A stretch of 64,000 bases of DNA from Anagrus nilaparvatae (lineage: Eukaryota; Arthropoda; Insecta; Hymenoptera; Mymaridae). The DNA lies in assembly GCA_022575985.1 (NCBI GenBank), contig JAKSXM010000031.1, positions 286,807 to 350,806 of the forward strand. The letters run 5' to 3'. Each line of letters begins with the position of its first letter. Within the stretch, counting starts at the first letter, position 1. A model generated the notes under the pieces. That model worked only from the letters and a program-made list of their open reading frames with translations, searched no databases and was not told the origin of the DNA. Shown here piece by piece: positions 22,086 through 33,943 of the stretch. A program made the position numbers and the translations under genes.

Positions 22086-23461
22086 ATCACCGGGTAATTA
22101 TTATATTATTTTATATAACAAGAAATATATATTGAAATTTTTTTGACTTTTATCAAGTTGTGAACAATCAATATGACTTTTGCAATAAAAGATTTTTTTT
22201 GGAAATTTTTATTTTTTCATATTTAAAACAAACGAATGAAATTTTATGATATTTTCATAGAAAAAACTAAATTAAATAAACAATTACAATTTATAAAGTT
22301 ATGAACAATCAATATGACTTTTGCAATAAAATATTTTTTTAGTAAATTTCTTTATTTCGTGTTTAAAACAGACAGATAAAATTTTATGAAATTTTCATTA
22401 ATTTTTGGACAATCAATATAACTTTTGCAATAAAATATTTTTTTTAAATGATATTTATATTGACGAAAAAAAATAAAAGATAAATTGACAATTTATACAG
22501 TTTGAATTATATGAACTTTTCATATATAAAACGAAGTAAAATATAGATTGGAAATTTATTAAGTTTTGGACAATCAATATGACTTTTGCAATAAAATAAT
22601 TTTTTTGAAAATTTTTATTATTTCCGAATTAAAACAAAAGAATGAAATTTTAAGATATTTTCATAAAATTTTTGACAATCAATATGACTTTTGCAATAAA
22701 ATATTTTTTTTGAAAATTTTTATTATTTCATATTTAAAACAAACGAATGAAATTTTATGAACTTTTCATATATAAAGTGAAGTAAAATATACACTGGAAA
22801 TTTAAAGTTTAGGACAATACATATGACTTTTGCAATAAAATATTTTTTTTGAAAAATTTTATTATTTCATATTTATAACGAATGAAATTTTATGAAATTT
22901 TCATATATAAAACGAAGTAAAATATACATTGGAAATTTATTAAGTTTTGGGCAATCAATATGACTTTTGCAATAAGATAAATTGACAATTTATAAAGTAT
23001 GAATTATATGAACTTTTCATATATAAAACGAAGTAAAATATACATTGGAAATTTATAAAGATTTGGACAATCCATATGACTTTGTCAATAAAATATTTTT
23101 AGGAAATTTATTTATTTCGTGTTTAAAAAAGACAGATGAAATTTTATGAAATTTTCATAAATTTTTGGACAATCAATATGATATATTTAAATATTATATA
23201 TTATATATTTAAAACAAAAGAATGAAATATTATGAACTTTTCATATATAAAATAAAGTAAAATATACATTGGAAATTTAAAGTTTAGGACAATACATATG
23301 ACTTTTGCAATAAAATATTTTTTTAGAAAATTTTTAATATTTCATAATTAAAACGAACGATTGAAATTTTATGAAGCTTTCATATATAAAATGAAATAAA
23401 ATATACATTGGAAATTTATTAAGTTATAGACAATCAATATGACTTTTGCAATAAAATATTT
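22086..23461 (+). repeat. Minisatellite A array
   Basis: About ten units with CAATATGACTTTTGCAATAA and ATATAAAACGAAGTAAAATA blocks. The 64-codon frame at 22566-22760 is repeat translated. Confidence 0.85.
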
Positions 23462-23463
23462 TA

Positions 23464-24157
23464 CAAAAGCGTATAATTTCTGTGGGTTTTAAATTTTTTT
23501 TAATTGAACCAATTTTGGCAAAATTAGGTTAAAATAAAAAAAAAACATACTTCGACACTTTTTTAGTCAAAATAAACGCACCCTAGGAAAAAATTTTACT
23601 GATCAAAAATTGCTTAGAATTGATCAGGGAACACATGCAAATTAAAAAAAAAAAAAACTCCAATTTTTTGATAATTATTTTTGGCCAATTTTTGCAAAAT
23701 TCGAAAATTTAAATAATTTTTTTTTACAATTTTTTTACATTCTTATGCATTAGTTAAACAATTTGTGTTCAATAAATTTTTTTTCTAAAATTAAACTATT
23801 TTTTTTAAAACTGTAGAGTTTTTTCACCCCTGTTTTATTTTGATCAACTATTGAAGAAAATGGGTTAATTCTAGAAAAAAAATTTAATGAACACAAATTG
23901 TTTAACTAATGCATAAGAATGCAAAAAAATTAAAAAAAATTTTACAAAAATTGGCATTATTTTTTTTTTTTTAATTTGCATGTGTTTTTCCTGATCAATT
24001 CTAAGCAATTTTTGTTCAGTAAAATTTTTTCCTAGGCTGCAATTATTTTGAGTAAAAAAAGTGTCGAAGTATGATTTTTTTTTTTATTTTAACCTAATTT
24101 TGCCAAAATTGGTTCAATTAAAAAAAATTTAAAACCCTTTGAAATTATACGCTTTTG
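23464..24157. mobile_element. 694-bp palindromic element with TA flanks
   Basis: CAAAAGCGTATAATTTC at the left and its inverse at the right are flanked by TA on both sides (23462-23463 and 24158-24159). The ~330-bp arms match through ACATACTTCGACACTTTTT and TGATCAATTCTAAGCAATTT around a centre near 23820. TA duplication suggests a Tc1/mariner-type derivative. No transposase; the lysine-rich frame at 24089-24289 is not a gene. Confidence 0.65.
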
Positions 24158-24202
24158 TATGCCGAAAAAGTTGTCCCAATAAAAAAAATAAAAAATTAAA
24201 AA

Positions 24203-24335
24203 GAAAATGACTTTTTCCAGCTTTTCTTTTTTTTGAAAAGTTTTTTTTTTCAGACTTTTTTTTTTCTGAAAGGCCAACTTTCTGTCCAAAAATGAACATT
24301 AAAAAAAAGAAAAGCTGGAGAAAGTCATTTCAAAT
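24203..24335. repeat. Short inverted repeat
   Basis: AAATGACTTTTTCCAGCTTT is mirrored by AAAGCTGGAGAAAGTCATTT ~90 bp away, between two larger palindromes. Confidence 0.6.
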
Positions 24336-24451
24336 CCGCTCACATTGCATTAAAAAGTAGACACTCCAAAGAAAATTTTAAGCTGCTGCACATAATTTTA
24401 TCCCAAAAAGAAAAATGTGCGTGAAGTTTGAATGAATTTCAAAAAATTCGC

Positions 24452-24454
<3 letters not shown>

Positions 24455-24495
<41 letters not shown>
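24455..24495. repeat. TA dinucleotide microsatellite
   Basis: About twenty TA repeats directly left of the palindrome at 24496. The right flank of that palindrome is also TA-rich, so the element probably landed in this tract. Confidence 0.9.
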
Positions 24496-24497
<2 letters not shown>

Positions 24498-25197
24498 GTG
24501 TGTCTTATTTTTTTTTTTTCGATATTTTTTGGCTCCCCCCATTTTTTTCGAATGTTTTGGTCATAAAAAACTCCCAGCTCCAAGGATTTTGATTTTGGAT
24601 TATTTTAACCCGTGCCACCGAGCACTCGAAGTTTCCCATTTAAATAACATGGGAATTTTGAATTTTGAGCTTTCTAATTTTTTAACGTGCTTCAAAATTT
24701 TTTTAAACACTAGCAAACAGGTAGAAAATGATGTTTAGACATATAAAAACTGATCCTCAAAATTATAGAAGTCCCAGAACAATTTATTTTATCAAAACAA
24801 AATTATTAAAAATCGAAATTTTTCCATTTAAAATACATTACAAATAAAAAACAATGTATTTTAAATGGGAAAATTGCGATTTTTAATAATTTTGTTTTGA
24901 TAAAATAAATTGTTCTGGGACTTCTATAATTTTGAGGATCAGTTTTTATATGTCTAAACATCATTTTCTACCTGTTTGCTAGTGTTTAAAAAAATTTTGA
25001 AGCACGTTAAAAAATTAGAAAGCTCAAAATTCAAAATTCCCATGTTATTTAAATGGGAAACTTCGAGTGCTCGGTGGCACGGGTTAAAATAATCCAAAAT
25101 CAAAATCCTTGGAGCTGGGAGTGTTTTATGACCAAAACATTCGAAAAAAATGGGGGGGAGCCAAAAAATATCGAGAAAAAAAAAATAAGACACACTC
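24496..25197. mobile_element. 702-bp palindromic element with TA flanks
   Basis: Inverted ends GAGTGTGTCTTATTTTTTTT are flanked by TA. The arms are nearly perfect through GGAGCTGGGAGT and CGAGTGCTCGGTGGCACGGG around a centre near 24850 (TTTTAAATG palindrome). Because the arms are mirror images, the same open frame (~69 codons) appears at 24529-24738 plus and 24954-25193 minus; this is a symmetry effect, not two genes. Tc1/mariner-type derivation is possible; there is no transposase. Confidence 0.7.
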
Positions 25198-25258
25198 TAA
25201 TATATATCTATATATTATAAAGTTATAAACGCTGCCGCTGACGTCGCCGCTGTCGCCT

Positions 25259-25580
25259 GAGCCCTTTGGGCCAAGTGGACCTTTTGGGCCAATCTGGTCC
25301 TTTTGGGCCAATCTGGTCCTTTTGGGCCAATCTGGTCCTTTTGGGCCAAACTGGACCTTTTGGGCCAATGTGGTCCTTTTCGGCCAAAATGGACCTTTTG
25401 GGCCAATGTGGTCCTTTTGGGCCAAAATGGACCTTTTGGGCCAATGTGGTCCTTTTAGGCCAATCTGGTCCTATTGGGCCAAAATGGATCTTTTGGGCCA
25501 ATCTGGTCCTTTTGGGACAAAATGGTCCTTTTGGGCCAAAGTGAACCTATTTGGCCAAAGTGGTCCTTTTGGGCCAATGC
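25259..25580 (+). repeat. 19-bp minisatellite, ~17 copies
   Basis: The unit is TTTTGGGCCAATCTGGTCC with variants AAAATGGACC and AATGTGGTCC that alternate irregularly. 19 is not a multiple of 3 and the unit has few stops, so several frames on both strands stay open through the array, each giving a 19-residue protein repeat (for example GPFGPMWSFWAKMDLLGQ). None has gene-like context. Just upstream lies GACGTCGCCGCTGTCGCC. Confidence 0.92.
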
Positions 25581-25589
25581 GGTTTTTTC

Positions 25590-26172
25590 TATATTTAACC
25601 AATTATTATAAAGTTGTTTTTTTATGTTTTTATATAATCTATAATTTTTATACTTTGTTTAAGTTTAAAATATAAGTAAAAATAGAAAAATCAAATTTTT
25701 CATTTTTTTAAAAATATTTTGACTAAATTGCAAATGTTGACTAACACATCTTTATACTACATACAACCATCTAAAATTATACTAATACACTTTTTTTAGG
25801 TTTATTTATAATTTATGTGCATATTTTAATACAGAGTTGTACCTAAAAATTTTTTTTTTTATTTTGAAAATATAAATATTTTACCTTTTTATGGTAAAAA
25901 TAGATTTTTTTTTCATTCAGCAGCTAAAAAAATTTAAAAAAAAAATTTTTTTTTGGATCTCGGTAGCCTATTATTTAGTATACACAAAAACGGTCATTTT
26001 CCATCCAGCAGAATTTTTTTTCATAAGAAATTGCGTTGAAGCCGATTTTTGGCCACTTTTTTTTTTTTACTACACTGTGGTACGCCTTTAGAGAGAGTAT
26101 TAGGTATTATTATTATTATATTATTATTATTAGTATTATTAATAATATTAATAAATAATATTATTATTTATT
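25590..26172. other. AT-rich stretch without recognised gene
   Basis: T-rich sequence with homopolymer runs and an ATT/AAT microsatellite at 26105-26170. The frame at 25891-26091 is Phe/Lys-rich low-complexity translation and not supported. Confidence 0.6.
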
Positions 26173-26444
26173 ACCCAATAAGCACCTTTTCGAAGTTAAA
26201 GTGTTCTTGAAGAGTGCGTGAATGTCGGTTCTTCAAGTGAACGTGAAGAACTCTTCAGGATCGAGATGATAATTAAGCAAAAAATTAACTTTTAGCTTTA
26301 CAGGGGGGTTTTTAAGACAAGAAAAAATCTTCTAGAACCGACATTCGCGTATTCCTGAAGAGTTCTTGAGGAACAGATTTAAAAAAAAAGAAGTCTTAAA
26401 GTGTGCGTCAAGTTCTCTTCAAGAGCTTTTTATGCTTATTGGGT
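26173..26444. mobile_element. 272-bp MITE with ACCCAATAAGC ends
   Basis: Inverted ends ACCCAATAAGC and GCTTATTGGGT enclose a quasi-palindrome built of TTCAAGAACTCTTCA-type blocks (GAAGAACTCTTCAGG, CCTGAAGAGTTCTTGAGG, GAACCGACATTCGCG and inverse). The flanks are ATT repeats, so the duplication (possibly ATT) cannot be resolved. Confidence 0.6.
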
Positions 26445-26559
26445 ATTATTATTACGCCAAAACATAGTAATTTAATGTAATATTTGTATTAATTTAACCA
26501 ATAAATTGGTTAATTTTCAACTAATAGTCACATAACAGTGTTTCACCATAGTGTATTAG

Positions 26560-28201
26560 GTTGGCTCGTCAGTAGACTCCTAATACACCTTATCTAGAAA
26601 CCATTTAATCCTACATTAAATAACAGCGGTGTGATCAAAATCTGCTCATCGATTTATTCGTGTTTTGATTGGTCGCGTTGATTTTGTCATGCGCGTGAAT
26701 TATATTTTTTATTGGGTGCTAGCGGTATAGAATACTAGAAGTTCTCTGTCACATATACTCTCGCGCGTTATTTAATTTTTATTATTATTTAATCTTTTAA
26801 AATAATTAATTATTAATAAAGTTTTGTGTATTTTGCATTATAATTAAATATAAATAAGAAATATAATAATTTTCTCATTTTATTATACGATCTTCTAAAA
26901 TCTTCTAAAAATTTCATTTTCGATTTGCTCTGCAATATCAGCCACGCGGAGGCCGCGCGCTATATTAAAAATTTGTAAAACAATTTTAAATATTAATTTT
27001 TTAATTTATTATTATAGTTATAAACTGTCAAAATAATTATAAATTTTAATAAAAAATGTTTAAACTATAATAAAACATTACAACTGAGATGCGACATATA
27101 ATATATGAATACTCATTCGAGTATTTCGTCATCCTATTATAAAATTTCGCTGTCCAGAACAAAAGAAAAATTTATTTCGAGGAATAAAAAGGGTTCTGGC
27201 CCGAGGTGCGTAGCACCGAGGGACAGTAATCAATATTTGCATTCATTTATATATTTTTGTCTTGAAATAAATTTTTAAAATAAAAATAATATTGGTTTTT
27301 ATTTATGATAGTAGTATACGAAAACCAAACGAAAACTTACTCGAGTATTTCGTCATGCAAATGTAAAATTTCGCCGTCCAGGATAAAAGAAAAAGTTATT
27401 TCGAGGGATAGTAATTAGTATTTGCATTCAGATGCGATATTAAATTTTTTTTTCATCAGGTAAATTTCTATATTTAAAAAACTCATGTGACATAATTTTT
27501 CGTCTAATTTATTCGGGTAGTGATTGGTTGCACTGATTTTTTCAGTATTTATTTCATTAGTTCTAATTTTTATTATATTTTAAAATACCTACTTAATTAT
27601 TAATAAAATTTTGTGTAAAAAAATACGGAAATAAGAAATACAGTAGGTAGTTATTTTATTATACAATCTCCTAAAAATTTCGTCATCTTTATCTATGTGG
27701 TCGTTGCATTGATGCTCTGTAAGGTTAGCGGCGTGCTGTTTACAAATTTGTAGATAATTTTAAATGTTAATTTTTTAATTTATAATAATATAAACTGTAA
27801 AAATAATTATAAATTTTAATGAAAAATGTTTAAGCTAATAGAAAATTAATTATATTTGTAGATGCAACACATAACATATGAAAATTAATTCGAGTATTTC
27901 GTCATCCTATTAAAAAATTTCGCCGCCCAGAAGAAAAGAAAAATTTATTTTGAGGGATGAAAAGCGTTCTGGCCCGAGGTGCGTAGCACCGAGGGATAAT
28001 AATGCAATATTTTTTTTCTTGAGATAAATTTTGAAAATAAAAATAATAATGGTCTATTAAAATTACGAAAAAAGTTCATTATTTGAAATTGATATCTCAC
28101 TAAACAATTAATGAATTAAACCACAGTTTTATTTCGATTAAACATGAAATATGATCTGAGGGGGTTGGCGCGCTTCAGCGCGCAGGGGGCTTGCCCCCTA
28201 G
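26560..28201 (+). mobile_element. Non-autonomous Helitron, family F4
   Basis: It ends in two hairpins, GCGCGCTTCAGCGCGC and GGGGGCTTGCCCCC, overlapping CTAG (28198-28201) before T. Inside, a ~430-bp unit with GAGTATTTCGTCATCCTATT, TTTCGCCGTCCAG and CCGAGGTGCGTAGCACCGAGG (itself a hairpin) is repeated about three times. A second copy lies inverted at 59659-60580. The insertion interrupts a 390-bp repeat unit that resumes at 28210 with ATGCGGGTGACATAGG. The 5' TC start was not fixed. No protein frame. Confidence 0.7.
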
Positions 28202-29989
28202 TTATTTAAAAATGCGGGTGACATAGGCCCTATATTTTCTGATTAGCTATCGTAGTTTTTGAGATATTTAATTTTTAGTATTTTTGAACTTGATAACATT
28301 TTTTAAAAATTTTATCAAAAATTGAAATATCTCGATACCATCGAAAAATTTTAATATCGTACTTTATAGTATTCAATTCGGCACTAATTTTTACGTATTT
28401 TCTGAAATTTTTATTCAAAACGGAGGTATCTCAAATATATATTAATAATATTTTATAAAATATTTTTAAAATTTTTTACTATATCTTATTACTGTATATT
28501 TGAAAATTTATTTGTGTGTCTGTGTGTGTGTGTGTGTGTGTGTGTATTATCATCAGGGCCAAACCAGTGAACGAAATTATATAAAACAGGTGTCAAATTA
28601 AAGAAAAAATTTTTGCGAGTGACATAGGCCATAGTTTTGCGATTCAGCTATCGTACTTTTGGAGATATTCAATTTTTAGTGTTTTTGAACTTTATAAAAA
28701 TTTAAAAAATTTTTAACAGAAAATAAAATATCTTGAGACAATCGAAAAAATTTACTGTAACACTTTGTAGTAATCGATTTGGCACCAATTCTTGCGTATT
28801 CTCCTAAATTTTTATTCAAAACGGAGGTATCTTTAAAATTTTATAAAATATTTTTGAAGCTGCTCGGAAAATTTTTTTAAATTTTTTTAATTTTTGTGGT
28901 ATTTATAATCATCTATTTGTGGGTATGTGTGTGTATGTGTTTCATCATCAGGGTTGAATCAATGTCAAAATGAAGTAACAAAATATAGAAAAAAAGTCAG
29001 CGGGTGACATAGGCCATAGTTTTGAAACTCAGTTACTTTTAGAGATATTCAATTTTTACTATTTTTGGAAAAAATAAAATTTTATGAAAATTTGATTAAA
29101 AAGTTCTAAATATGATAAAATTTTACTGTCTAAATTGGTATTACTCGATTCGGCACTATTCTATACGTATTCAGATAAATTTGCATAAAAAGCGGACGCT
29201 TCTTTAAAAATGTGTAAAATTGTTTTGGAGTCTGAACATTTTTTTGATTTTTCAAAAAAAATTTTCGATAATTTGTAGTAAAATAAAAAAAATAGAGAAA
29301 AATTCAAGAAATTTTATAGATTCTTTACTATTCAGAAAACAAAAACATGATTGTTGTATCATAAATTAATTTTTTTACATTTAGTTTATCGAGATTATCA
29401 TTAACGAATAATTGGGCCATCCGAAAAACTAGATTTTGCATATCCAGGAGTCAAATGTACGAATTTTTATTTAAAAATGACTGTATTATTTGCAATTTAT
29501 ATTGTTTACGCTACATATTAGGACTATAAAAAGGCCCCTCTGAAAATTATCTGATAAATTTTTATTATGAGGCCTTAAATTCTCTAGATCAAAAAATACT
29601 GAAAAAATTGCATATCCAGTTAATAACACGAAGTTTAAATTATGAAATCACTAGCCGGCTAACATGATTCATATTAGGTCTTGAAGTATCTAAGTCTATA
29701 GAATACCAAAATAGTACACGAGATACTAATACTAAAATGCTAGATTCTGTTCGATTCCATAAGTAATAAATTATCTTAGGGATTAGAAATAGTCTCTCCA
29801 ATACCTTTTCAAATATTTTTCCTTAATTAATAATTTTAACTTTACTGGGGACAGAACTAGGCTCTTCTGAAAACTCTTCGTGTGTTTGCATAATTATAAA
29901 TGTGCAGCGAAACATGATTTCCTTAAGCAACAGAAACAAAAGTAAATGTAATACAGGGGGGGCGGAGCTCCCCCTCCAACTTTTGCTAG
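28202..29989 (+). mobile_element. 390-bp unit remnant and Helitron family F3
   Basis: A partial 390-bp unit is followed by diverged relatives (units starting near 28500 and 28915, with a GT microsatellite at 28513-28545 and GTGACATAGGCCATAGTTTT). The end is a hairpin GGGGGGGCGGAGCTCCCCCT, then CCAACTTTTG and CTAG (29986-29989) before T. Hairpin plus CTAG gives the Helitron call. Nothing coding; the short frame at 29823-30005 spans the hairpin. Confidence 0.6.
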
Positions 29990-30818
29990 TATTATATATA
30001 TTCAACTCAAATTTTAGGGTATAGTTTAGGGTGATAAAAAAGTCCCTCAGCTAAAGTTTTAGTCCTCTAGCACCTCATGGGCCCAAAATATGTCTGTCTA
30101 AAGGTCCAAAAATAGCCTGATTTGGCCCATTTTCAAAACTACGCCATTCCTTTGAATTTACTACAAATTTTATCTTATTGGTCACATTTGAACTGGTAAA
30201 AGGTCTACATTAAGAAACAAATTATAGCTTATTTCAAGGCGTTAATTTTTTTTGGCATTGATATATATTTTGGACAATAACAACATGACAATAATAAAAA
30301 ATCAATAACAACAACACCGGGAATAGATCAGGGGGGGGGGGCGGAGCCCCCTTCTTATTTTTGGAGATATTCAATTTTTACTATTTTTAGGATATATAAA
30401 ATTTTTTGTAAATTTGCTTAAAAAGTGAAATACCTAAAAAATATGATTAAATTTTACTGTCACAATTGGTATTACTTAATTTGGCACTAATTTATACGTA
30501 CTAATTAAATTTTTTTATTTTTTCTATTATAACTAGAGAATCAATTAGAACCTATAATTTTTTATTAATGTTTCACCTACGCTGCTCTGAATAGTATGAA
30601 TGTGTTTGCATAATTATAAATTTGTAGAGAAACATGATTTTTTTAAGCAACAGAAAAGTATTGAAGTAGATGTGAACGGGAGGGACTGAGTCTCATTCGA
30701 AAAATCTGAATTATTGCATAATTATAAATTTGCAATGAAAAATGATTTTTTGAAGCAACACAAACAGAAGGAAATGTGACACAGGGGGGGGCGGACCCCC
30801 CCCTCCCACTTTTGCTAG
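29990..30818 (+). mobile_element. Two further F3 Helitron 3' ends
   Basis: One G/C hairpin (30330-30352, GGGGGCGGAGCCCCC) lacks its CTAG and runs into the F3 internal sequence GGAGATATTCAATTTTTAC. The second, complete end (GGGGGGGGCGGACCCCCCCC, CTAG at 30815-30818) closes the copy. The shared internal block matches 55335-55790. Confidence 0.6.
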
Positions 30819-31726
30819 TATGGAAATAAATATAAGTATAAAAGTAATATTTTAATAATTTAGTAAAAAATAAAGTCTCAAACTACTTTTTTTTTTTTTA
30901 ATTTGGATGTAATACCTCATTTATTTCCACAAAAGTACATATATTTGAAAGTATGAATTTTTCTTTTTGGACGTAGTACCTAATTTATTTCTATGAAAAT
31001 ACTAGTTTTAGAAAGTTTGTTTATAGTCATTTTTTTGGATCTGATACCGTATTTTTAAAAAAATTTTTTCTCAAAATTCAAAAAACAAAAAAATTAAAAA
31101 ACCTGTAATATTTTTTTTTTTTTTGGGGTGTAATACCTAATTTAATTCCATGAAAGTACTAATATCTGAAAATATTGCGACCGGCGATATTTCACAACCG
31201 TTATGAAATTAAGACCTAATTATTTTTTCAAAAATTTTTTCACCAAAAAAGCTCTAGGTACTTCTTTTTTTTTTTAATTTGGATGTAATACCTCATTTAT
31301 TTCCACGAAAGTACTTATATTTGAAAGTATAGTTTTTACTCGACATCTCGAATCAGATACTTAATTGTTTAAAAAATTTTTTTCCTAAATTTTTTTCACA
31401 AAAAAATACAAAAAATACTAAATTTTTTTTTTCTTTCTGTATGTAGTACCTAATTTATTTCTATGAGAGTAATAGTTTTAGACAGTTCGTTTATAGTAAT
31501 TTTTTGGATTTGATACCGAATTTTTCCAAAATTTATTTCTCAAAATTGAAAAAGTTTTTTTAAACTACATTATTTTTTTTTTTTTTTTTTTTGTGTAATA
31601 CTTTATTTAATTCCATGAAAGTACTATCTTGAATAATTATTATCCAATGAATTACGTTAGATTTTATTTGAAAAAAATAGATTTAGTTAAATTCAATACA
31701 TAAATTTTCTTTTAACTTTTAAAATA
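30819..31726. repeat. Tandemly duplicated AT-rich block, ~390 bp
   Basis: Motifs such as TTTGGATGTAATACCTCATT, TAGTACCTAATTTATTTCTA and TGATACCG recur in the same order in 30890-31150 and 31270-31600, separated by long T-runs. No gene seen. Confidence 0.6.
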
Positions 31727-31730
31727 TATA

Positions 31731-32966
31731 TGTCGTAGGGAAGTAGAGAAATCCGTGATTTGGCCAAATCCCTAGTGATTCGGCCAAATTGTGCATAGTA
31801 GACTAATGGAAGTTTCGATCGCCTACTTCCCTAAAATTTTTAGTGAAGTAGGCGAAAATTATAGCTGTTGTCTACTACACCGATAGCCTTTAGGGTAGTA
31901 GACGAAACGTCTACTTCACTGATATAAACTCAGTGGAGTAAACTAATTTATTTTATTTGTCTACTTCACGGATGGCTCTTAGGGAAGTAAAAAACAAAAA
32001 GAATTTGGTGTTTATGCTTTATAAATTTTATTGTATAATAAAAAATTATTGCCAAAAAGAGAGTTACAATTTTTAATTAATATAAAAATTCCTTTTCAAA
32101 CGTCATTTACATTTTTTTTTTAATTTTATTTATTGTTAAGACATGAAAGTCCTGTATGACATAAAAAAAAAAAATAATTTTTGTACTCCATACATTTTTT
32201 TTAATGCTATTACCTCCGAGCCATTATCAGATTGCAAACTAGTGGGCGCACCGTTAGATAGAAAAATTGTCAAGAGTTCCACAGCAACGCCTTTAGCCTC
32301 TTTGGTTCTTGACTTCAGTCAAATATTTAACTTCAGTCGAATATTTAATAACAATCTGTTCTTAAGATTTCGTCCATACTGTATTATTACAGGCCTTTAA
32401 AAACCAAAGAGGCTAAAGGCGTTGCTGTGGAACTCTTGAAAATTTGGTGCGCCCACTATTTTGCAATCTGATAATGGCTCGGAGGTAATAGCATTAAAAA
32501 AAATGTATGGAGTACAAAAATTATTTTTTTTTTTATGTCATACAGGACTTTCATGTCTTAACAATAAATAAAATTAAAAAAAAAATGTAAATGACGTTTG
32601 AAAAGGAATTTTTATATTAATTAAAAATTGTAACTCTGTTTTTGGCAATAATTTTTTATTATACAATAAAATTTAAAAAGCATAAACACCAAATTCTCTT
32701 TGTTTTTTACTTCCCTAAGAGCCATCCGTGAAGTAGACAAATAAAATAAATTAGTTTACTCCACTGAGTTTATATCAGTGAAGTAGACGATTCGTCTACT
32801 TCCCTAAAGGCTATCGGTGTAGTAGACAACAGCTATAATTTTCGTCTACTTCACTAAAAATTTTAGGGAAGTAGGCGATCGAAACTTCTATTAGTCTACT
32901 ATGCACAATTTGGCCGAATCACTAGGGATTTGGCCAAATCACGGATTTCTCTACTTCCCTACGACA
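31731..32966. mobile_element. Palindromic Ginger-like DNA transposon derivative
   Basis: A 1,236-bp inverted repeat with ends TGTCGTAGGGAAGTAGAG and the inverse CTACTTCCCTACGACA. It is flanked by TATA on both sides (31727-31730, 32967-32970). Arms are ~570 bp around a ~97-bp centre (32305-32401). Ends of the form TGTNR...YNACA with a 4-bp duplication are described for Ginger transposons, whose transposase resembles retroviral/Gypsy integrase, and each arm carries an integrase fragment. Subterminal CTACTTCAC/GTGAAGTAG motifs repeat several times per arm, like transposase-binding sites. The flanks are AT-rich, so TATA could be coincidental. Confidence 0.65.
32190..32304 (-). pseudogene. Integrase catalytic-core fragment (Ginger/GIN-like), left arm
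   Basis: The minus strand reads TKEAKGVAVELLTIF, then GAPTSLQSDNGSEVIALKK. The LQSDNGxE box is the second catalytic Asp region of DDE integrases of the Gypsy/GIN-1/Ginger type. The frame is open for ~38 codons from the palindrome centre outward. The first Asp and the final Glu are absent. The mirror copy in the right arm (32402-32520, plus) has a short deletion that shifts frame between KIW and APTILQSDNGSE. This remnant cannot encode an active enzyme. Confidence 0.7.
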
Positions 32967-33129
32967 TATACACCTAAGTGTTTATAAATAAAAATTCAAA
33001 ATAAAAAAAAATTAATTGAAAAAGTTAAAGTAAAACTTTTCTAATTTTTATAACAAGTAGCCATTTTTTGCATTTGAAAATAGATCATTAGATATAAAAT
33101 TAAACCAACTTGAATTTTTTGGTTACATA

Positions 33130-33380
33130 AAAGGTGTCCGGAAATTCGCTTGCATTATTCAAGTGGGAGACGCTCTTGCTTTATGCAAGCGGTAAATACT
33201 CTTGCTTCATGCAAGCGGGGAAGCCTCTTACATTATGAAAGTAGAAGTGTATCTTACTTAGAATGGGGGGCCTCTTGCTGAATGAAAGTTGGATAGCTGC
33301 TTGCTTTATGAAAGTGGGAGAGCTTTTTGCTATATGCGAGAGACGCTGCTTACAGCAGATTCTCCGCTTACATACCCATC
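33130..33380 (+). repeat. Degenerate short tandem repeat
   Basis: Units of ~30-35 bp around GCTCTTGCTTTATGCAAGCG repeat about seven times with variation. TGCATGCAAG-type mini-palindromes lie inside. No coding potential. Confidence 0.65.
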
Positions 33381-33531
33381 GGTATGCAGATGTAATTTTT
33401 TTTTTTAACGAATTAACGGGATGAACCCTTTTTTTAACGTTTTTAATGTATACTTTTTTACATTTATTATAATTTTACAATTAATTAATTAATAGTACAT
33501 TTTTAACCAAGGGAGCAAAAAAAAAGAATGG

Positions 33532-33592
33532 CCCAGATCGCACGTTAATTAGCATCCGAGGCGAAGCCGAGGATGGTAAACTGCGATCTGGG
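33532..33592. other. Cruciform-like nested hairpin
   Basis: The outer perfect 11-bp stem CCCAGATCGCA/TGCGATCTGGG encloses a second hairpin CATCCGAGGCGAAGCCGAGGATG, in a poly-A/poly-T setting. The inner GAGGCGAAGCC motif resembles Helitron 3' hairpins, but no CTRR follows. Confidence 0.6.
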
Positions 33593-33943
33593 GTATTTTT
33601 TTTTTTTGTTCCCATGGACAAAACGAAATTTTTCTTTCTCAGTGGGGTGAAAACGCGTTTTTTTCGATCTCGTTGCGGGGCGAAAAAAGTGTTTTCGGCC
33701 CGCTAGGAAGAAAATTTAATTAATTATTTGTATTTGCATGCTTGCAGTCACGACTTTCATAAAATTTATTGAATACTCGTATTCACATGAACACATTATC
33801 AAAAAATATTCTTTTGATATTATGCCCATTACGTCGAGAAAACTACAAGAAAAACCTACGTAGAGTATCGGGACTGTTCAATTTTTCTTCATAATATTTA
33901 AAATTTCTTTTAAATAATATAACGAAAACCACAGTCCTTCACC

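Noticed and set aside
24529..25193. Two identical ~69-residue frames on opposite strands
   Set aside because: They are the two arms of one palindrome; no start context, homologue or coding composition.
25126..25675. Several long frames rich in Gly-Pro-Phe or Ala-Gln-Lys
   Set aside because: All translate the 19-bp minisatellite in different frames.
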